Shown piece after piece: positions 1-15,465 of a stretch of 55,270 nucleotides of DNA. A program made the translations under genes and the position numbers. Position 1 is the first letter of the stretch; every line of letters begins with the position of its first letter. The stretch covers positions 1 through 55,270 of the forward strand of contig JACKFB010000024.1 of assembly GCA_020632695.1 (NCBI GenBank), in the 5' to 3' direction. Source of the stretch: Deltaproteobacteria bacterium. GTDB lineage: Bacteria; Myxococcota_A; UBA9042; PHBI01; JACKFB01. The notes below the pieces were generated by a model that searched no databases, was not told the DNA's origin, and was given only the letters and a program-made list of their open reading frames with translations.

Positions 1-85
1 GGAGGCGGGCTGCTGCCCGCCGCACAACCCGGCCCCCGAAGCAACGCCGCCCACGGTGGCTGCAGCCGCCGCCTACGCCATCGAG

Positions 86-799
86 CTACTCCGTCGAGTC
101 GGTGACGTAGAGAAAGCGCTGGCAATTCGGGCAGGCCTCGAGGGTCTCGCGGCGCTGGACCATGATGAAGGTCTGGGGTGGCAGGCGGATCTGGCAGCCG
201 CTGCACTTGCCGCCGTCGGCGTGGACCACGGCCTTGCCCTCGCGCTTGCGCAGCACCCGGCTGTAGCGGCGGGCGAGCTGGTCGTCGAGGCGGACGGTGA
301 TCTCCTTCTTGCGGGAGGCCACGGCCTGGATGGCGCTGTCGAGCTCACCCAGGCGCTGGGCGCTGGCCGACTCCTCGCGCTTCACCTCGCCCTGCAGGTC
401 GGCCAGCTTGGCCTCCTGGGCCGCGATCGAGGCCTTGTACTCCTCGATGGCCTGGGCGAGCCGCATGATCTCCTGCTCGTCCTCGCCGAACTTCCGCCGC
501 AGCGTGTCCAGCTCGCGCTGCATCGCCGCGTACTCCTTGGTGCGCGTCACGGCCGTCAGCTTCTGCTTCGCGCGGGAGAGCCGATCCGAGTCGGCCTGCA
601 GGTCTTCCTGCTTCTCGTCGTAGAAGCGCGTGGCCTCGGCCAGCTTCTCGCGCTTGTCGTCGAGCTCCTCGCCCATCCGCACCAGGATGGCCTTCAGCCG
701 CTCCAGGTTGGCCGCGAGCTCGTCGCGCTGGAGCTGTTGGCCGTGGATCTCGTCGTCGACCTGCTGCAGCTCGATCAGCGCCTCGATGGTATCCTTCAC
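86..799 (-). CDS. C4-type zinc-ribbon coiled-coil protein
   Basis: 237 residues. The N-terminal ~190 residues are heptad-rich helix (many Glu, Leu, Arg and Lys) expected to form a long coiled coil. The C-terminus carries a CxxC ... CxxC zinc ribbon (KCSGCQ ... ACPNCQ). This is the architecture of the conserved bacterial zinc-ribbon/DUF164 family, often annotated as a putative nucleic-acid-binding protein; its biochemical role is not established. I chose the GTG at 799 because GGAGG lies 5 nt upstream and the protein then begins with the family-like 'MKDTIEALIELQQVD'. The open frame continues upstream to 1018 but runs through a palindromic non-coding element. The gene is downstream of the rpoD-tRNA unit on the same strand but separated from it by a likely terminator. 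Confidence 0.88.
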   Translation of the reverse strand: MKDTIEALIELQQVDDEIHGQQLQRDELAANLERLKAILVRMGEELDDKREKLAEATRFYDEKQEDLQADSDRLSRAKQKLTAVTRTKEYAAMQRELDTLRRKFGEDEQEIMRLAQAIEEYKASIAAQEAKLADLQGEVKREESASAQRLGELDSAIQAVASRKKEITVRLDDQLARRYSRVLRKREGKAVVHADGGKCSGCQIRLPPQTFIMVQRRETLEACPNCQRFLYVTDSTE

Positions 800-865
800 A
801 GCTCCCTCCAACCCGCGTTCACTCTGGCGAACGCTCGTCTCGAGACCGCCTGCAGGCCGGAGGCG

Positions 866-1023
866 AGAGGGTATTCCCACACTCTCCCTTCGCCTGGCTG
901 GCTCATGTGTTTCCAGGCGCTTCCGAACCTCGGTTTCATGCTGGGAGCATGCGCCCTCGGCTCGGAAGCACCTGAAAACACGTCGCTGGCGCCAGGCTCG
1001 GTCCGAATCTGGGAACACCCTCT
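866..1023. repeat. 158-bp long imperfect palindrome (element P1)
   Basis: The two halves are inverted copies about a centre at 944. Bases 866-879 pair with 1010-1023 (13 of 14), 907-926 with 962-981 (18 of 20), and the middle is CATGCT-GGG-AGCATG. The element fills most of the 327-bp gap between the zinc-ribbon gene and the tRNA. Its right arm matches the left arm of the element at 9619 (29 of 39 bases). Transcribed from either strand it would form one long hairpin. It could be a MITE-like repeat, a terminator or a structured RNA; nothing here decides. Confidence 0.7.
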
Positions 1024-1055
1024 GAGAAACGACAACGCCGCCTGGGTAGGCGGCG
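1024..1055 (-). terminator. Probable intrinsic terminator of the dnaG-rpoD-tRNA unit
   Basis: Read on the minus strand after the tRNA, a perfect 8-bp stem (CGCCGCCT, loop ACCC, AGGCGGCG) is followed by the T-rich run TTGTCGTTTCTC. This has the shape of a Rho-independent terminator with an imperfect T tract. It lies about 70 nt past the tRNA 3' end. Bases 1056-1126 hold nothing else I can recognise. Confidence 0.6.
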
Positions 1056-1126
1056 CCGCGGCCTCTGCTCTCAGTTTGTCACCGAACGCCTGCAATATCT
1101 GCGTCCTACAGCCTGTCAGGGATGTC

Positions 1127-1199
1127 TGGGCCCACCTGGATTCGAACCAGGGACCGACCGGTTATGAGCCGGCAGCTCTAACCGCTGAGCTATGAGCCC
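1127..1199 (-). tRNA. tRNA with CAU anticodon (Met or Ile2)
   Basis: 73 nt cloverleaf: a 7-bp acceptor stem (GGGCTCA/TGGGCCC, one G-U), D arm AGCTCAGCGGTTAGAGCT, anticodon loop CTCATAA (anticodon CAU) on a CCGG stem, and T arm CCTGG-TTCGAAT-CCAGG. The discriminator is A and CCA is not encoded. The short D loop and the position next to rpoD recall the E. coli Ile2 (ileX) tRNA, whose C34 becomes lysidine, so isoleucine is possible. Elongator methionine cannot be excluded from sequence alone. Confidence 0.93.
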
Positions 1200-1309
1200 G
1201 CCATAGAGCGCGCCCCTAAGCGCGGGAGCCTCAAACCATACGCAGTGGGCCAAGTCAAGGACGGCCAGCCCGCGCTGGAGGCCGGCGTCCTCCCCGAGGA
1301 GCGCCCCCC

Positions 1310-3070
<1,761 letters not shown>

Positions 3071-3086
3071 CAGGTTCCTCGGACGG

Positions 3087-4949
3087 TCAGGAGATCTTGG
3101 AGTCTTTGCGTGACTGGATCTGGCGGGCCAATGCCAGCTCTGCGAACAGGGCCGCGGTGGCGGCGGTGTCGTCTTGCCGCGAGGAGGCCTCGCGCACGGG
3201 GCGAGCGGCGGCCACACGCTCGCGCTTGAGCTGGTCCTCTTCCAACAGCATGACCAGCTCATCCAATTCGCGCCGGCCGTCGGCGTGCTCGTGGCCGCGG
3301 GCGAGCGCTTCGAAGAGCTGGGTCTTCAGGGCCCCGTCGGAGACCGACGAGGCGACGACGGCCGCGGGCACCCCGGGCTGCTCGTCGTCCAGGTTCCAGA
3401 GCAGCTCCAGGGCCTCGCGCACGCCCGGGTGCGTGAGCAGGCGCTGCACGTCGCGCCCCTGCGCGACCGGCCGCGTCTCCGCCGCCTCGAGCAGCAGCAT
3501 CAGGAGCTTCAGCTCGCGCCAGGGCGGCGGCGCCATGCTCGGCCGTGCCGCACGCTGCTCCGGGCCGCCGGGGTCCGGGCCTGCGCCGGGCCGCTGCCGC
3601 GCCCGTGCGTCGCGCAGGAAGTCCGCCAGATCCGAGTCGCTCAGCCCCAGCGCGCCAGCCAGGCTGCGCTGGTAGAGCAGCCGCTCGCGGCGATCGGGCA
3701 TCCCGTCGAGCACCGGCGCGAGCTGGTCGACGGCCCGCGGAGCGCCGGCGCGGCGGTCCTGCCGCACGCCCAGCGCGTCGATGGTGGCCTCGACCAGGAA
3801 GTCCCAGCCGGGCACCGCGCGCTCGATGAGCGCCGCCAGCGCCTCGGCGCCCTGCGTCCGCACGAAGGTGTCGGGGTCCTGGCCATCGGGCAGCGTGACG
3901 ACGCCCACCTGCAGCCCCTCGGCGAGCGCGACGGGCACGCCCTTGCGCGCGGCCGCCCGGCCGGCGTTGTCGCCGTCGTAGAGCAGCACGACCCGCGGCA
4001 CGAAGCGCCGCAAGAGCTGGCACTGCTCGGGCGTGAGCGCCGTGCCCATGGGCGCCAGCACGTGCTCGATCCCCGCCTGCGAGACCATCAGCACGTCGAC
4101 GTTGCCCTCGACCACCACCGCGTAGCCGGTCTGGCGCAGCGCGCGCCGCGCCTCGTAGAGCCCGAAGAGCGCCTTCCCCTTGGTGTAGACCGGCGTCTCC
4201 GGCGAGTTGATGTACTTGGCGACCTTCTCGTCGCCGATCTGCTCGAAGCCGGGGAGGATGCGCCCGCCGAAGGCCACGACCTCGCCCGCCAGGTTGCGGA
4301 TCGGGAACATCAGGCGGCTGCGGAAGCGATCGTAGAAGCCGCTGCCGTCCTTGCGCGCGGCCACCAGCCCGGCGCTCTCGGCCAGCCGCGCGTCGAAGCC
4401 CTCGGAGGCGAGGTGCTGCGAGAGCCCGTCCCAGCCGTCGGGCGCCAGGCCCAGGGCGAAGCGCGTCGCCGTGTCCGCCGAGATGCCGCGCTCGCGGACG
4501 TACTCCCGCGCCGCGGCCCCCCGCAGCCCCTGCAGCGTCTCGGTGAAATACTCGCGCGCCGAGCGGCCGATCGCGAAGTAGGCGTCCTTGCTCCGCCGGT
4601 CGACCCGCGGCGCCCGCTCACCGCCCGGGCGCTCGCTCGCGCCGGCGCCGCGCGGGGCGTCGGGCACGGCGATGCCCACCCGATCGGCAAGGTGCCGAAC
4701 GGCCTCGATGAAGCTATAGCCGTGCAGCTCGCGGACGAACGCGATCACGTCACCACCGGTCTGGCAGCCGAAACAGTAGAAGAACTGGCGTTGCTCGTTG
4801 ACGCTGAAGGAGGGGGACCGCTCGCTGTGGAACGGACACAGACCCACGTGGTTGTTGCCGGCCTTGCGAAGCGAAACATAATCTCCGACGACCTGGACCA
4901 GGCTGTTCCGGTCCCGGATCTCCTGAAGGAGCGTGTCGTCGAAGCGCAA
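3087..4949 (-). CDS. dnaG: DNA primase DnaG
   Basis: 620 residues. It synthesises RNA primers for the lagging strand and binds DnaB through its C-terminus. The N-terminal CHC2 zinc finger is visible (CPFHSERSPSFS ... FYCFGCQTGGDVI). The TOPRIM catalytic core has VVVEGNVDVLM (usual EGYxD is EGNVD here), LLYDGDNAGRAA and the GKALFGL lysine motif. The C-terminal part is divergent, as is usual. The start is uncertain: GTG codons at 4982 and 4955 are in frame, but the TTG at 4949 has GGAGG 6 nt upstream and gives the family-like N-terminus MRFDDTLLQEIRDRNSLVQV. It heads the dnaG-rpoD operon. Confidence 0.96.
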   Translation of the reverse strand: MRFDDTLLQEIRDRNSLVQVVGDYVSLRKAGNNHVGLCPFHSERSPSFSVNEQRQFFYCFGCQTGGDVIAFVRELHGYSFIEAVRHLADRVGIAVPDAPRGAGASERPGGERAPRVDRRSKDAYFAIGRSAREYFTETLQGLRGAAAREYVRERGISADTATRFALGLAPDGWDGLSQHLASEGFDARLAESAGLVAARKDGSGFYDRFRSRLMFPIRNLAGEVVAFGGRILPGFEQIGDEKVAKYINSPETPVYTKGKALFGLYEARRALRQTGYAVVVEGNVDVLMVSQAGIEHVLAPMGTALTPEQCQLLRRFVPRVVLLYDGDNAGRAAARKGVPVALAEGLQVGVVTLPDGQDPDTFVRTQGAEALAALIERAVPGWDFLVEATIDALGVRQDRRAGAPRAVDQLAPVLDGMPDRRERLLYQRSLAGALGLSDSDLADFLRDARARQRPGAGPDPGGPEQRAARPSMAPPPWRELKLLMLLLEAAETRPVAQGRDVQRLLTHPGVREALELLWNLDDEQPGVPAAVVASSVSDGALKTQLFEALARGHEHADGRRELDELVMLLEEDQLKRERVAAARPVREASSRQDDTAATAALFAELALARQIQSRKDSKIS

Positions 4950-4997
4950 GGTCACCCTCCGGCCGCGCGGCCAGGTCACCACGCCCAGGGGGCCAGT

Positions 4998-5025
4998 AGC
5001 TTAAGGATCCCCTGCGCGAAGTCAA
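4998..5025 (-). promoter_or_regulatory. Candidate sigma-70 promoter for dnaG-rpoD
   Basis: Minus strand TTGACT (5025-5020), a 16-bp spacer, then TAAGCT (5003-4998). The -35 is 5/6 to consensus and the -10 is weak. It lies about 50 nt upstream of the preferred dnaG start in the only gap available. Confidence 0.45.
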
Positions 5026-5055
5026 CCCTGAGTCACGCGCGAGACCGCGCGCCGT

Positions 5056-5667
5056 TCAGGACATCATCGCAGCCATGATGCCCATGGGCAGGTTCAGGTC
5101 GCCCTCGAGCCGGATCTTGCCGCTGAAGAAGGCCGTCTGGAGATTCTCCTCCCGTCGGGCCAGCGCCGCGGCGTCGTCCATCGAGATGCGCACCGTCGTC
5201 GTGGGGTTCGCCAGGTTGGGCGCGCCACCGCCCAGCGTGATGGTGACGCTGTACTCGTCGCCGGCGTCGGTGTCCTCGAGCACCAGCCGCAGATCGCCGT
5301 GGAAGGCGTTGATCTTCTCGACCCGGGCGCCGTCGTGGAACAGGTGCAGCAGCCCGCGCGGGTCGAAGAGCGAGACGTCGACCTCCTGGTGCAGGCGATC
5401 GCGGACGCGGCCGGCCACGAAGTGGCGCCAGGACTCCACCGTGCTGGTCGCGCGCACGGGCGGCGCCGCCGCGACGCCCTCCTCGATCTTCAGCTTCCCG
5501 TCCTCGAAGCCCATGGTCCACGACCCGCCGCCGTCGCCGTCCAGCACCAGGACCGCCTTCTGCGCGCTGGCCGTCGGAGGGACCGTCTCGTCCGCCATCG
5601 CCGCGCGCACGGCTTCGATGAAGGCCTGGGGGGTGATGTCGGCGGGCAGGTGCGCCAGTTCGGTCAC
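5056..5667 (-). CDS. SCP2 sterol-carrier-domain protein
   Basis: 203 residues, probably cytosolic (no signal or membrane segment). The C-terminal half has the pattern of SCP2/alkyl-sulfatase C-terminal-like lipid-binding domains: alternating strands, a (TTT)VRISMDDAAAL segment, and the closing FFSGKIRLEGDLNLPMGIMAAM, close to the family's 'G.i.i.Gd..l..kl..l' ending. The N-terminal ~100 residues form a related second lobe with GGSWTMGFEDGKL. It likely binds a hydrophobic ligand; no specific lipid can be named. The GTG start at 5667 has AGGAG 8 nt upstream. It is a single gene with its own promoter. Confidence 0.75.
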   Translation of the reverse strand: MTELAHLPADITPQAFIEAVRAAMADETVPPTASAQKAVLVLDGDGGGSWTMGFEDGKLKIEEGVAAAPPVRATSTVESWRHFVAGRVRDRLHQEVDVSLFDPRGLLHLFHDGARVEKINAFHGDLRLVLEDTDAGDEYSVTITLGGGAPNLANPTTTVRISMDDAAALARREENLQTAFFSGKIRLEGDLNLPMGIMAAMMS

Positions 5668-5768
5668 GGAGTGCTCCTGACGGCCGGTGTTCGGCCGGGT
5701 GGCGGGCGGGGCCGGAGCGCGGACGCGGAGAGAGCTTCGCCGCGGGTCGCGGAGCGGACGCCACCCAC

Positions 5769-5797
5769 CGTTTAGAAATGGCGCGCTGCGTTGTCAA
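5769..5797 (-). promoter_or_regulatory. Sigma-70 promoter for the SCP2 gene
   Basis: Minus strand TTGACA (5797-5792), 17-bp spacer, TAAACG (5774-5769). The -35 is perfect and the spacing ideal. It implies a 5' leader of about 95 nt before the GTG at 5667. Confidence 0.6.
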
Positions 5798-5827
5798 CCG
5801 CGGCGCCCTCGTGCTACCCCGCCTCGG

Positions 5828-6549
5828 ATGCCGCGCGCGCTGACCGTCCTGGCCTGCCTCACCGTCCTGGCCGCTGCCGCCCCCGCCGCCCGCGCGGTGG
5901 TGCCGGGCGCCGCCCGGGTGCTGGAGACGGCTGCCGAGGCGGCGCCCCACGCGGAGCCCTTCGTCGCCAACCTGGTCGAGGCGCCACCCGACCGGGCGGC
6001 GCCGCGCCTGGCGATGCGCATCGCCTCCGATGGCGCCGGGCGCCTGCGCGTGGACCGCCAGCTCCTCGGCACGGCCGAGACGACGACGACCTGGTACGGT
6101 CCCGTCGGCGCCCCGGGCGTGCAGCCGCTGGACACCGCACCCCTGTGGATCCTGTATCTGGCCGGCCGCCCGCTCGAGCCGCTGCTGGCGGCGCGCCAGG
6201 TCGATCGCGACCGCACCTCCCTCGACCACGCCGACGAGATCGTGCTGTGGGTGCTCGGCGCCGGCCCTCGCGAGCCCGACAGACCGCAGCTCGCCGTCGA
6301 ACGGGACAGCGGGCGCCTCCGCCGCCTGGTCGAGCGCACCGGGCCCCCCGAGAGCGCCATCGTCACGACGACCACCCTGTCCGGCAGCCAGGCCGCCGAG
6401 GGCCCGGCCTCGCGGTGGCCCGAGCGCGTCACCACCCGCACCGGCGAGGCGGAGCCGACCCACTGGCGCGTCGCGTGGCTGCGCTTCGGCGAGGCCCCGG
6501 ACGCCTCGGAGCTGTCGCCGCCCGCGCCGCCGCCGGTCCCCGGCGCCCC

Positions 6550-6553
<4 letters not shown>
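5828..6553 (+). CDS. Exported protein of unknown function
   Basis: 241 residues. The N-terminus (MPRALTVLACLTVLAAAAPAARA) is a clear Sec signal peptide with an AxA cleavage site, so the mature protein is periplasmic or outer-membrane-associated. The rest is rich in acidic and Arg residues, with beta-strand-like stretches such as RLAMRIASDGAGRLRVDRQL and THWRVAWLRF; I recognise no family. Similar short exported proteins are sometimes assigned DUF4292-like or outer-membrane-lipoprotein sorting folds, but I cannot support that. The ATG at 5828 lacks a good Shine-Dalgarno sequence. It overlaps priA by 4 nt (GTGA), so the two are translationally coupled. Confidence 0.7.
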
Positions 6554-8793
<2,240 letters not shown>

Positions 8794-8968
8794 GAGCGCG
8801 TAGCGGATGAGGGATTCAGGTGGATCCGAGGTGCTCTCGAGGTGATTCGGCGAGGCGCGGCGAAGCGAAGCCGCTTCCAGAACCCGAGGCGAACCAAGGG
8901 GTTTTCCGCAGCGGTTCCGGAACGCCGAGGCGCCCGGAGCCGACGGATCATCCATCGGCTACACGCGC
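8794..8968. repeat. Probable long imperfect palindrome after priA (element P2)
   Basis: The outer arms GCGCG-TAGCGGATG (8796-8809) and CATCGGCTACACGCGC (8953-8968) are inverted copies with one mismatch and a 2-nt gap. The inner arms near 8871-8885 and 8899-8915 (CCGCTTCC...AACCC against GGGTT...GCAGCGG) also pair. The left arm carries about 20 extra bases, so this is less regular than the other elements. It fills the gap between priA and the convergent tail-tube gene and may terminate both. Confidence 0.4.
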
Positions 8969-9003
8969 CTGGGGGCCGGGCCCGCGACGCCTGCTCGTCC
9001 CGC

Positions 9004-9438
9004 CTACTTCTTGCGGATGATCTGCTCGACGGCCAGCTCGATGTCCTCGACCAGGGCCGTGGTGCCCTTGCCGTCCAGCCGGAAACCGTTCCACTTCACG
9101 GGGAAGGCGTCGATGAACTCGTAGCGCACCACCGCCGACTTCCCGTCGTCGTCGAGCAGCTCGATCACCCCGTTCCGGCGCTCGTTCTTGCCCTCCATGA
9201 TCGCCTGGCACCAATCCCACAGCGCGCTCGACGCCGTGTAGCCCTTGGTCAGCTTGATCCGGCCCACCCGCCGGATGCCCGGGCGGTAGCGGGGGAAGGC
9301 GTCCCCGCTGTCCTGGTACTCGATGAGATCGACCTCGAAGCTCAGGCCATCGCACTTCTGGAAGGCGCCAGCGTGCAGGCCGTCGATCTCGATATGGAAG
9401 TTGTAGTCGCCATAGAAGTCGTGGTTTCTGCGGGTCAC
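9004..9438 (-). CDS. Phage-tail-tube / gp19-like protein (contractile injection type)
   Basis: 144 residues. The sequence fits the conserved 'phage tail region' family related to T4 gp19 and to the inner tube proteins of extracellular contractile injection systems: NFHIEIDGLHAGAFQKCDGLSFEVDLIEYQ near the start, then GIRRVGRIKLTKGYTASSALWDW and FIDAFPVKWNGFRLDGKG. Such proteins stack into the hollow tube that is fired through the sheath. The GTG at 9438 has AAGGAG 7 nt upstream. No sheath, baseplate, spike or tape-measure gene lies nearby, so it is an orphan copy here. It may work with a cluster elsewhere or have been co-opted. Confidence 0.85.
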   Translation of the reverse strand: MTRRNHDFYGDYNFHIEIDGLHAGAFQKCDGLSFEVDLIEYQDSGDAFPRYRPGIRRVGRIKLTKGYTASSALWDWCQAIMEGKNERRNGVIELLDDDGKSAVVRYEFIDAFPVKWNGFRLDGKGTTALVEDIELAVEQIIRKK

Positions 9439-9576
9439 GCTACGCTCCTTCGGAGTGCCGGCCGGGGGTGGCAAGCGTCATACGGCTCATGGCACCCACG
9501 GGTGAGGTCGAAGGCCGGCAGCGCACACACACGACACGCCGACGGGCGGGAGCCCGACCGACGCGCACACGCCGTC

Positions 9577-9604
9577 ATTTTATCCGACGCGTCCAGGGAA
9601 GCAA
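9577..9604 (-). promoter_or_regulatory. Candidate promoter for the tail-tube gene
   Basis: Minus strand TTGCTT (9604-9599), 16-bp spacer, TAAAAT (9582-9577; 5/6 to the -10 consensus). It lies in the only AT-rich patch of this 458-bp gap and gives a leader of about 130 nt. Within the leader an inverted repeat CACCC-AC-GGGTG (9493-9504) could be an operator. Confidence 0.5.
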
Positions 9605-9618
9605 GGACCGCTCGGGTG

Positions 9619-9775
9619 AGGCGGTGTTCCCATCCGGGGACCGGGCGTGGCGCCGCCGTCGCTTCTCGAGGCCTCGAGCGCGAAGAGCGCCTGCCGCGCG
9701 CAGGAGGCCATGGCACGCAGGTGGCTGAAAATACATCGGTGCACCGCGCCGCACGAGAGTCGGCGTACACCCTCC
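9619..9775. repeat. ~157-bp imperfect palindrome related to P1 (element P3)
   Basis: The centre is at 9697 (CCTGC-CGCGC-GCAGG, 9690-9704). The outer arm GCGGTGTTC near 9622 is mirrored by GTACACC near 9766 about the same centre. Bases 9616-9654 match the reverse complement of 988-1026 of element P1 at 29 of 39 positions. The right halves also share GAAAATACAT/GAAACACAT, GAGAGT and TACACCCTC/ATACCCTC blocks. It therefore looks like a diverged copy of the same repeat. Bases 9776-9896 hold only a weak promoter-like sequence before the next gene. Confidence 0.6.
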
Positions 9776-9896
9776 GGGGTCGGGGATCCGCCCGGCCGGA
9801 GGCGGCGAAGGGACCGGGTCCCGGAGCCTCGGGTTTGTGGCGACGGCGCGGGCGATGCTACCTTCGCCGGACGCCAAGGGTGGACGGAGGACACGC

Positions 9897-12025
9897 ATGT
9901 TGCCGAAGAGGGTGCCAGCCGCGCGGGCGCGTCACCTGGCGGTCGCGGCTGCGACGCTGGCGTCGCTGGCAGTGGGTTGCGGCGACAGCGGCAACAAGTC
10001 GTCGAACCCGTGCAAATCTGGGGAGTTCTGCGTCGAGGACAACCCGCGCCTGGTCCTCGATCCGCCCGACCTGGTCCGCACCGTGGTCGAGAGCGGGCAG
10101 CCGCCGGGCACCGAGGTGGTGGTCGCGGTCACCGTGGAGAACAGCGGCACGGGCACCCTGAGGCTCGACGACGTGAGCATCGAGTACACGCCGCCAGCCG
10201 GCGCCGTCGACGACCAGGGCCCGGCCTTCGAGCTGATGCCCTTCCCGACCGCGCTCCCCCTGCAGATCTTCCCGCTGGGCGGCGACGAGTTCCCGCAAGG
10301 CGCCGAGGTGCGCGTGCGCTACCTCAAGCAGAGCGACGGCCTCCCGCGGCAGGCCACCCTGGTGTTCTCCTCCAACGATCGCTTCGAGCCGACCACCACC
10401 ATCACCATCAGCACCGAGTCGGGCGCGCCGCGGCTGGCCGTGGACCCGGAGCAGGTCGAGTTCGGCCTGGTCAGCAAGGACAGCACCGCCGAGAAGCGGC
10501 TCACCCTCCTCAACACCGGCGCCAAGACGCTCAACGTCAGCGGCTTCCGCATCGCCCAGAACGGCCATTTCGGCGTGAAGGAGTACGCGATCGGCGGCAA
10601 TCCGGACAACCCGCTGGCCGTCGACCTGGCCGAGGCCATCCAGATCGGCCCGGGCTCGGCGATGCCGATCACCGTCACCTTCGTCTCCGACTCGCCGGCG
10701 CCGGCCCAGGGCGAGCTGCTCATCTACTCCGACGACCCCAAGACGGGCTCGACCGGCCTGAGCGTGGACCTGGTCGCCAACCAGAACGGCCCCTGCATCC
10801 TGGTCGAGCCGCGCAGGGTGGACTTCGGCGCCAAGCTGGTGGGCACCATCGCGACCATCGAGATGAAGGTGACGAGCTGCGGCACCGAGCCGCTGGAGAT
10901 CCGGCAGATCACCCTGACGCCCGACTCGTCCGGCGACTTCGACCTGCCGCTGGACGGCCCGGGGGGCCTGCCCGGTGGCGCGCCGACCCCCCTCAAGCCG
11001 ATCCTGGTGCCGATCAACGGCTCCATCAACGTGCCCGTCACCTTCGTGCCCGACGAGGTGAACGCCCGGGACGCCGACCTGGTGCCGATCCCCGACGAGG
11101 GCGTGGTGCTCATCGACAGCAACGCCTTCGAGGCCCAGGCCGAGGTCGAGCTGAGCGGCGTCGGCGCCGATCTGATCTGTCCGACGGCGGTCATCGACAT
11201 CGCCGAGGGCGAGGAGGTCATCCCCCAGACGGTGCTGCACCTGGACGGCACGCAGAGCTTCGCGTCCGCCGGGCCGATCGCCTCGTACTTCTGGTCGGTC
11301 ACCCAGCCCGACGGCAGCCAGGAGAAGCTGCTGCCCACCCCCACCGACCCGGAGCCGCAGTTCCAGGTCAACGTGGTGGGGCTCTACGAGTTCCGCCTCT
11401 CGGTCTTCGACGCCAACGGGCTCAAGTCCTGCGAGGACGCGGTCTATCAGGTCATCGTGCAGCCGGACCAGGCCATCCACGTCGAGCTGACCTGGGTGAC
11501 GCCGGGCGACGAGGACGAGACCGACGTCGGCGAGGCTCGCGGCAGCGACATGGACCTGCACTTCACCCACCCGAACGCCACCGGGCCGGATCTCGACGGC
11601 AACGGCGAGCCGGACCCCTGGTTCGACGAGCTGTGGGACTGCTTCTGGTACAACCCGGAGCCCAACTGGGGCACCTTCGACCCCAACGCCGACGACGATC
11701 CCTCGCTGGATCGCGACGACACCGACGGCGCCGGCCCGGAGAACCTGAACCTGGGCGTGCCCGAGGAGTCGGGGGTGCCCGGGGATCCCACGCGCTACCG
11801 CGTCGGCGTGCACTACTGGGACGCCCACGGCTTCGGCGACGCGACGGCCACGGTGCGCATCTTCACCTACGCCACCGAGATCTACGCCGGCGAGATGGAG
11901 CTGACCGAGAAGGACATGTGGTGCGTGGGCGAGGTCCTCTGGCCCGACGCCGTGGTGGAGGACTGCCCCTTCTCGACGCCGCCGCACGTGGTCGCCGACT
12001 ACGTGAACCCCCTGTTCTTCGCCCC

Positions 12026-12029
<4 letters not shown>
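9897..12029 (+). CDS. Large lipoprotein with Ig-like anchor-D and PKD-like domains
   Basis: 710 residues. The signal peptide ends in the lipobox LAVGC, so Cys28 should be lipidated. Repeats with the HYDIN/ASPM-type 'choice-of-anchor D' pattern follow (RLAVDPEQVEFGLVSKDSTAEKRLTLLNTGAKTL; CILVEPRRVDFGAKLVGTIATIEMKVTSCGTEPL). A PKD-like segment comes next (LHLDGTQSFASAGPIASYFWSV ... YEFRLSVFDANGLKSC). The C-terminal domain has many Asp, Trp and Tyr (MDLHFTHP, DELWDCFWYNPEPNWG, YRVGVHYWDAHGFG). It is a surface or periplasmic protein of unknown binding role. The ATG at 9897 has GGAGG 7 nt upstream. The stop overlaps the next gene (GTGA). Confidence 0.85.
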
Positions 12030-14754
<2,725 letters not shown>

Positions 14755-14763
14755 GCCCTGCGC

Positions 14764-15465
14764 TCAGTCGCGCCAGCTCGCGGGCAGCGGCACGCCCAGC
14801 TCGCCGGCGAGGCCGTCGAGGAAGTCCAGCATCAGCCGGGAACGCCGGCGGGCCTCGGCGCGCCCCTCGTCGGTGAGCATGGTCTCGGCCAGCCCCAGCA
14901 GCTTGGCCCGGAAGTGGTCGATGCTGAAGGCGCGATCGTCCAGCGACCGACGGACGGCGAAGGGGTCGTCGTCGTGGAAGTAGCGGGCGCCCATGCGCGT
15001 GCCGGTGGAGATGGTGCGCATGATGCCGATGGCGCCGACGGCCTCCAGGCGATCGGCGTCCTGCAGCGCCCGGCCCAGCGGGTGGTCGGGCGTGGCGCCG
15101 CGGCTGAAGCTGTGGTCCAGCACCGCGCGGGCGACGCGCTCGGTGGCTTCGGCGTCGAAGCCCAGAGGCGGCAGCAGGCGGCGCGCCTCGTCGGCCGACA
15201 GCTCGCTGGCCCGGGCGCGCTCGGGCGAGTCCTTGGGCAGGTTGACGATGTCGTGGAGGAGCGCGGCGGCGACGGCCTCGCGCGGGTCCACCCGGGCGCC
15301 GCCGAGGCGCACCGTCCACAGCGCGACGCGCAGCGCGTGGGCCAGGTCGTGGCCGGGGTCGTCACCGAGGCGCGGTCCCGCCTCCCGGCTCAGGGCGGTC
15401 AGCGCCTCGTCGGCGCCGATGAAGGCCAGCAGGGACTCGCGGTCGACGGGCGGGCTGGAGCTCAT
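14764..15465 (-). CDS. HD-domain phosphohydrolase-like protein
   Basis: 233 residues, soluble. The HD signature is present: H in PGHDLAHALRVALW, HD in VAAALLHDIVNLPKD, and the distal Asp in LGRALQDADRLEAVGAIGIMR. The order and spacing match the YedJ-like family of metal-dependent HD phosphohydrolases; its physiological substrate is unknown. The ATG at 15465 has GAGG about 5 nt upstream and overlaps the stop of the hydantoinase gene (ATGA), so it is coupled to it. The two plus-strand amidohydrolases converge on its 3' end only 9 bp away. Confidence 0.83.
   Translation of the reverse strand: MSSSPPVDRESLLAFIGADEALTALSREAGPRLGDDPGHDLAHALRVALWTVRLGGARVDPREAVAAALLHDIVNLPKDSPERARASELSADEARRLLPPLGFDAEATERVARAVLDHSFSRGATPDHPLGRALQDADRLEAVGAIGIMRTISTGTRMGARYFHDDDPFAVRRSLDDRAFSIDHFRAKLLGLAETMLTDEGRAEARRRSRLMLDFLDGLAGELGVPLPASWRD

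Noticed and set aside
1..85. Hairpin GGCGGGC-TGCT-GCCCGCC at the window edge, possibly the start of an RNase P RNA gene on the minus strand
   Set aside because: Zinc-ribbon genes are sometimes near rnpB, but the conserved core would lie outside the window and what is visible is not diagnostic.
8842..10161. 439-residue plus-strand frame across the priA to lipoprotein gap
   Set aside because: It runs antisense through the tail-tube gene and across two palindromes, with no domain or ribosome site.
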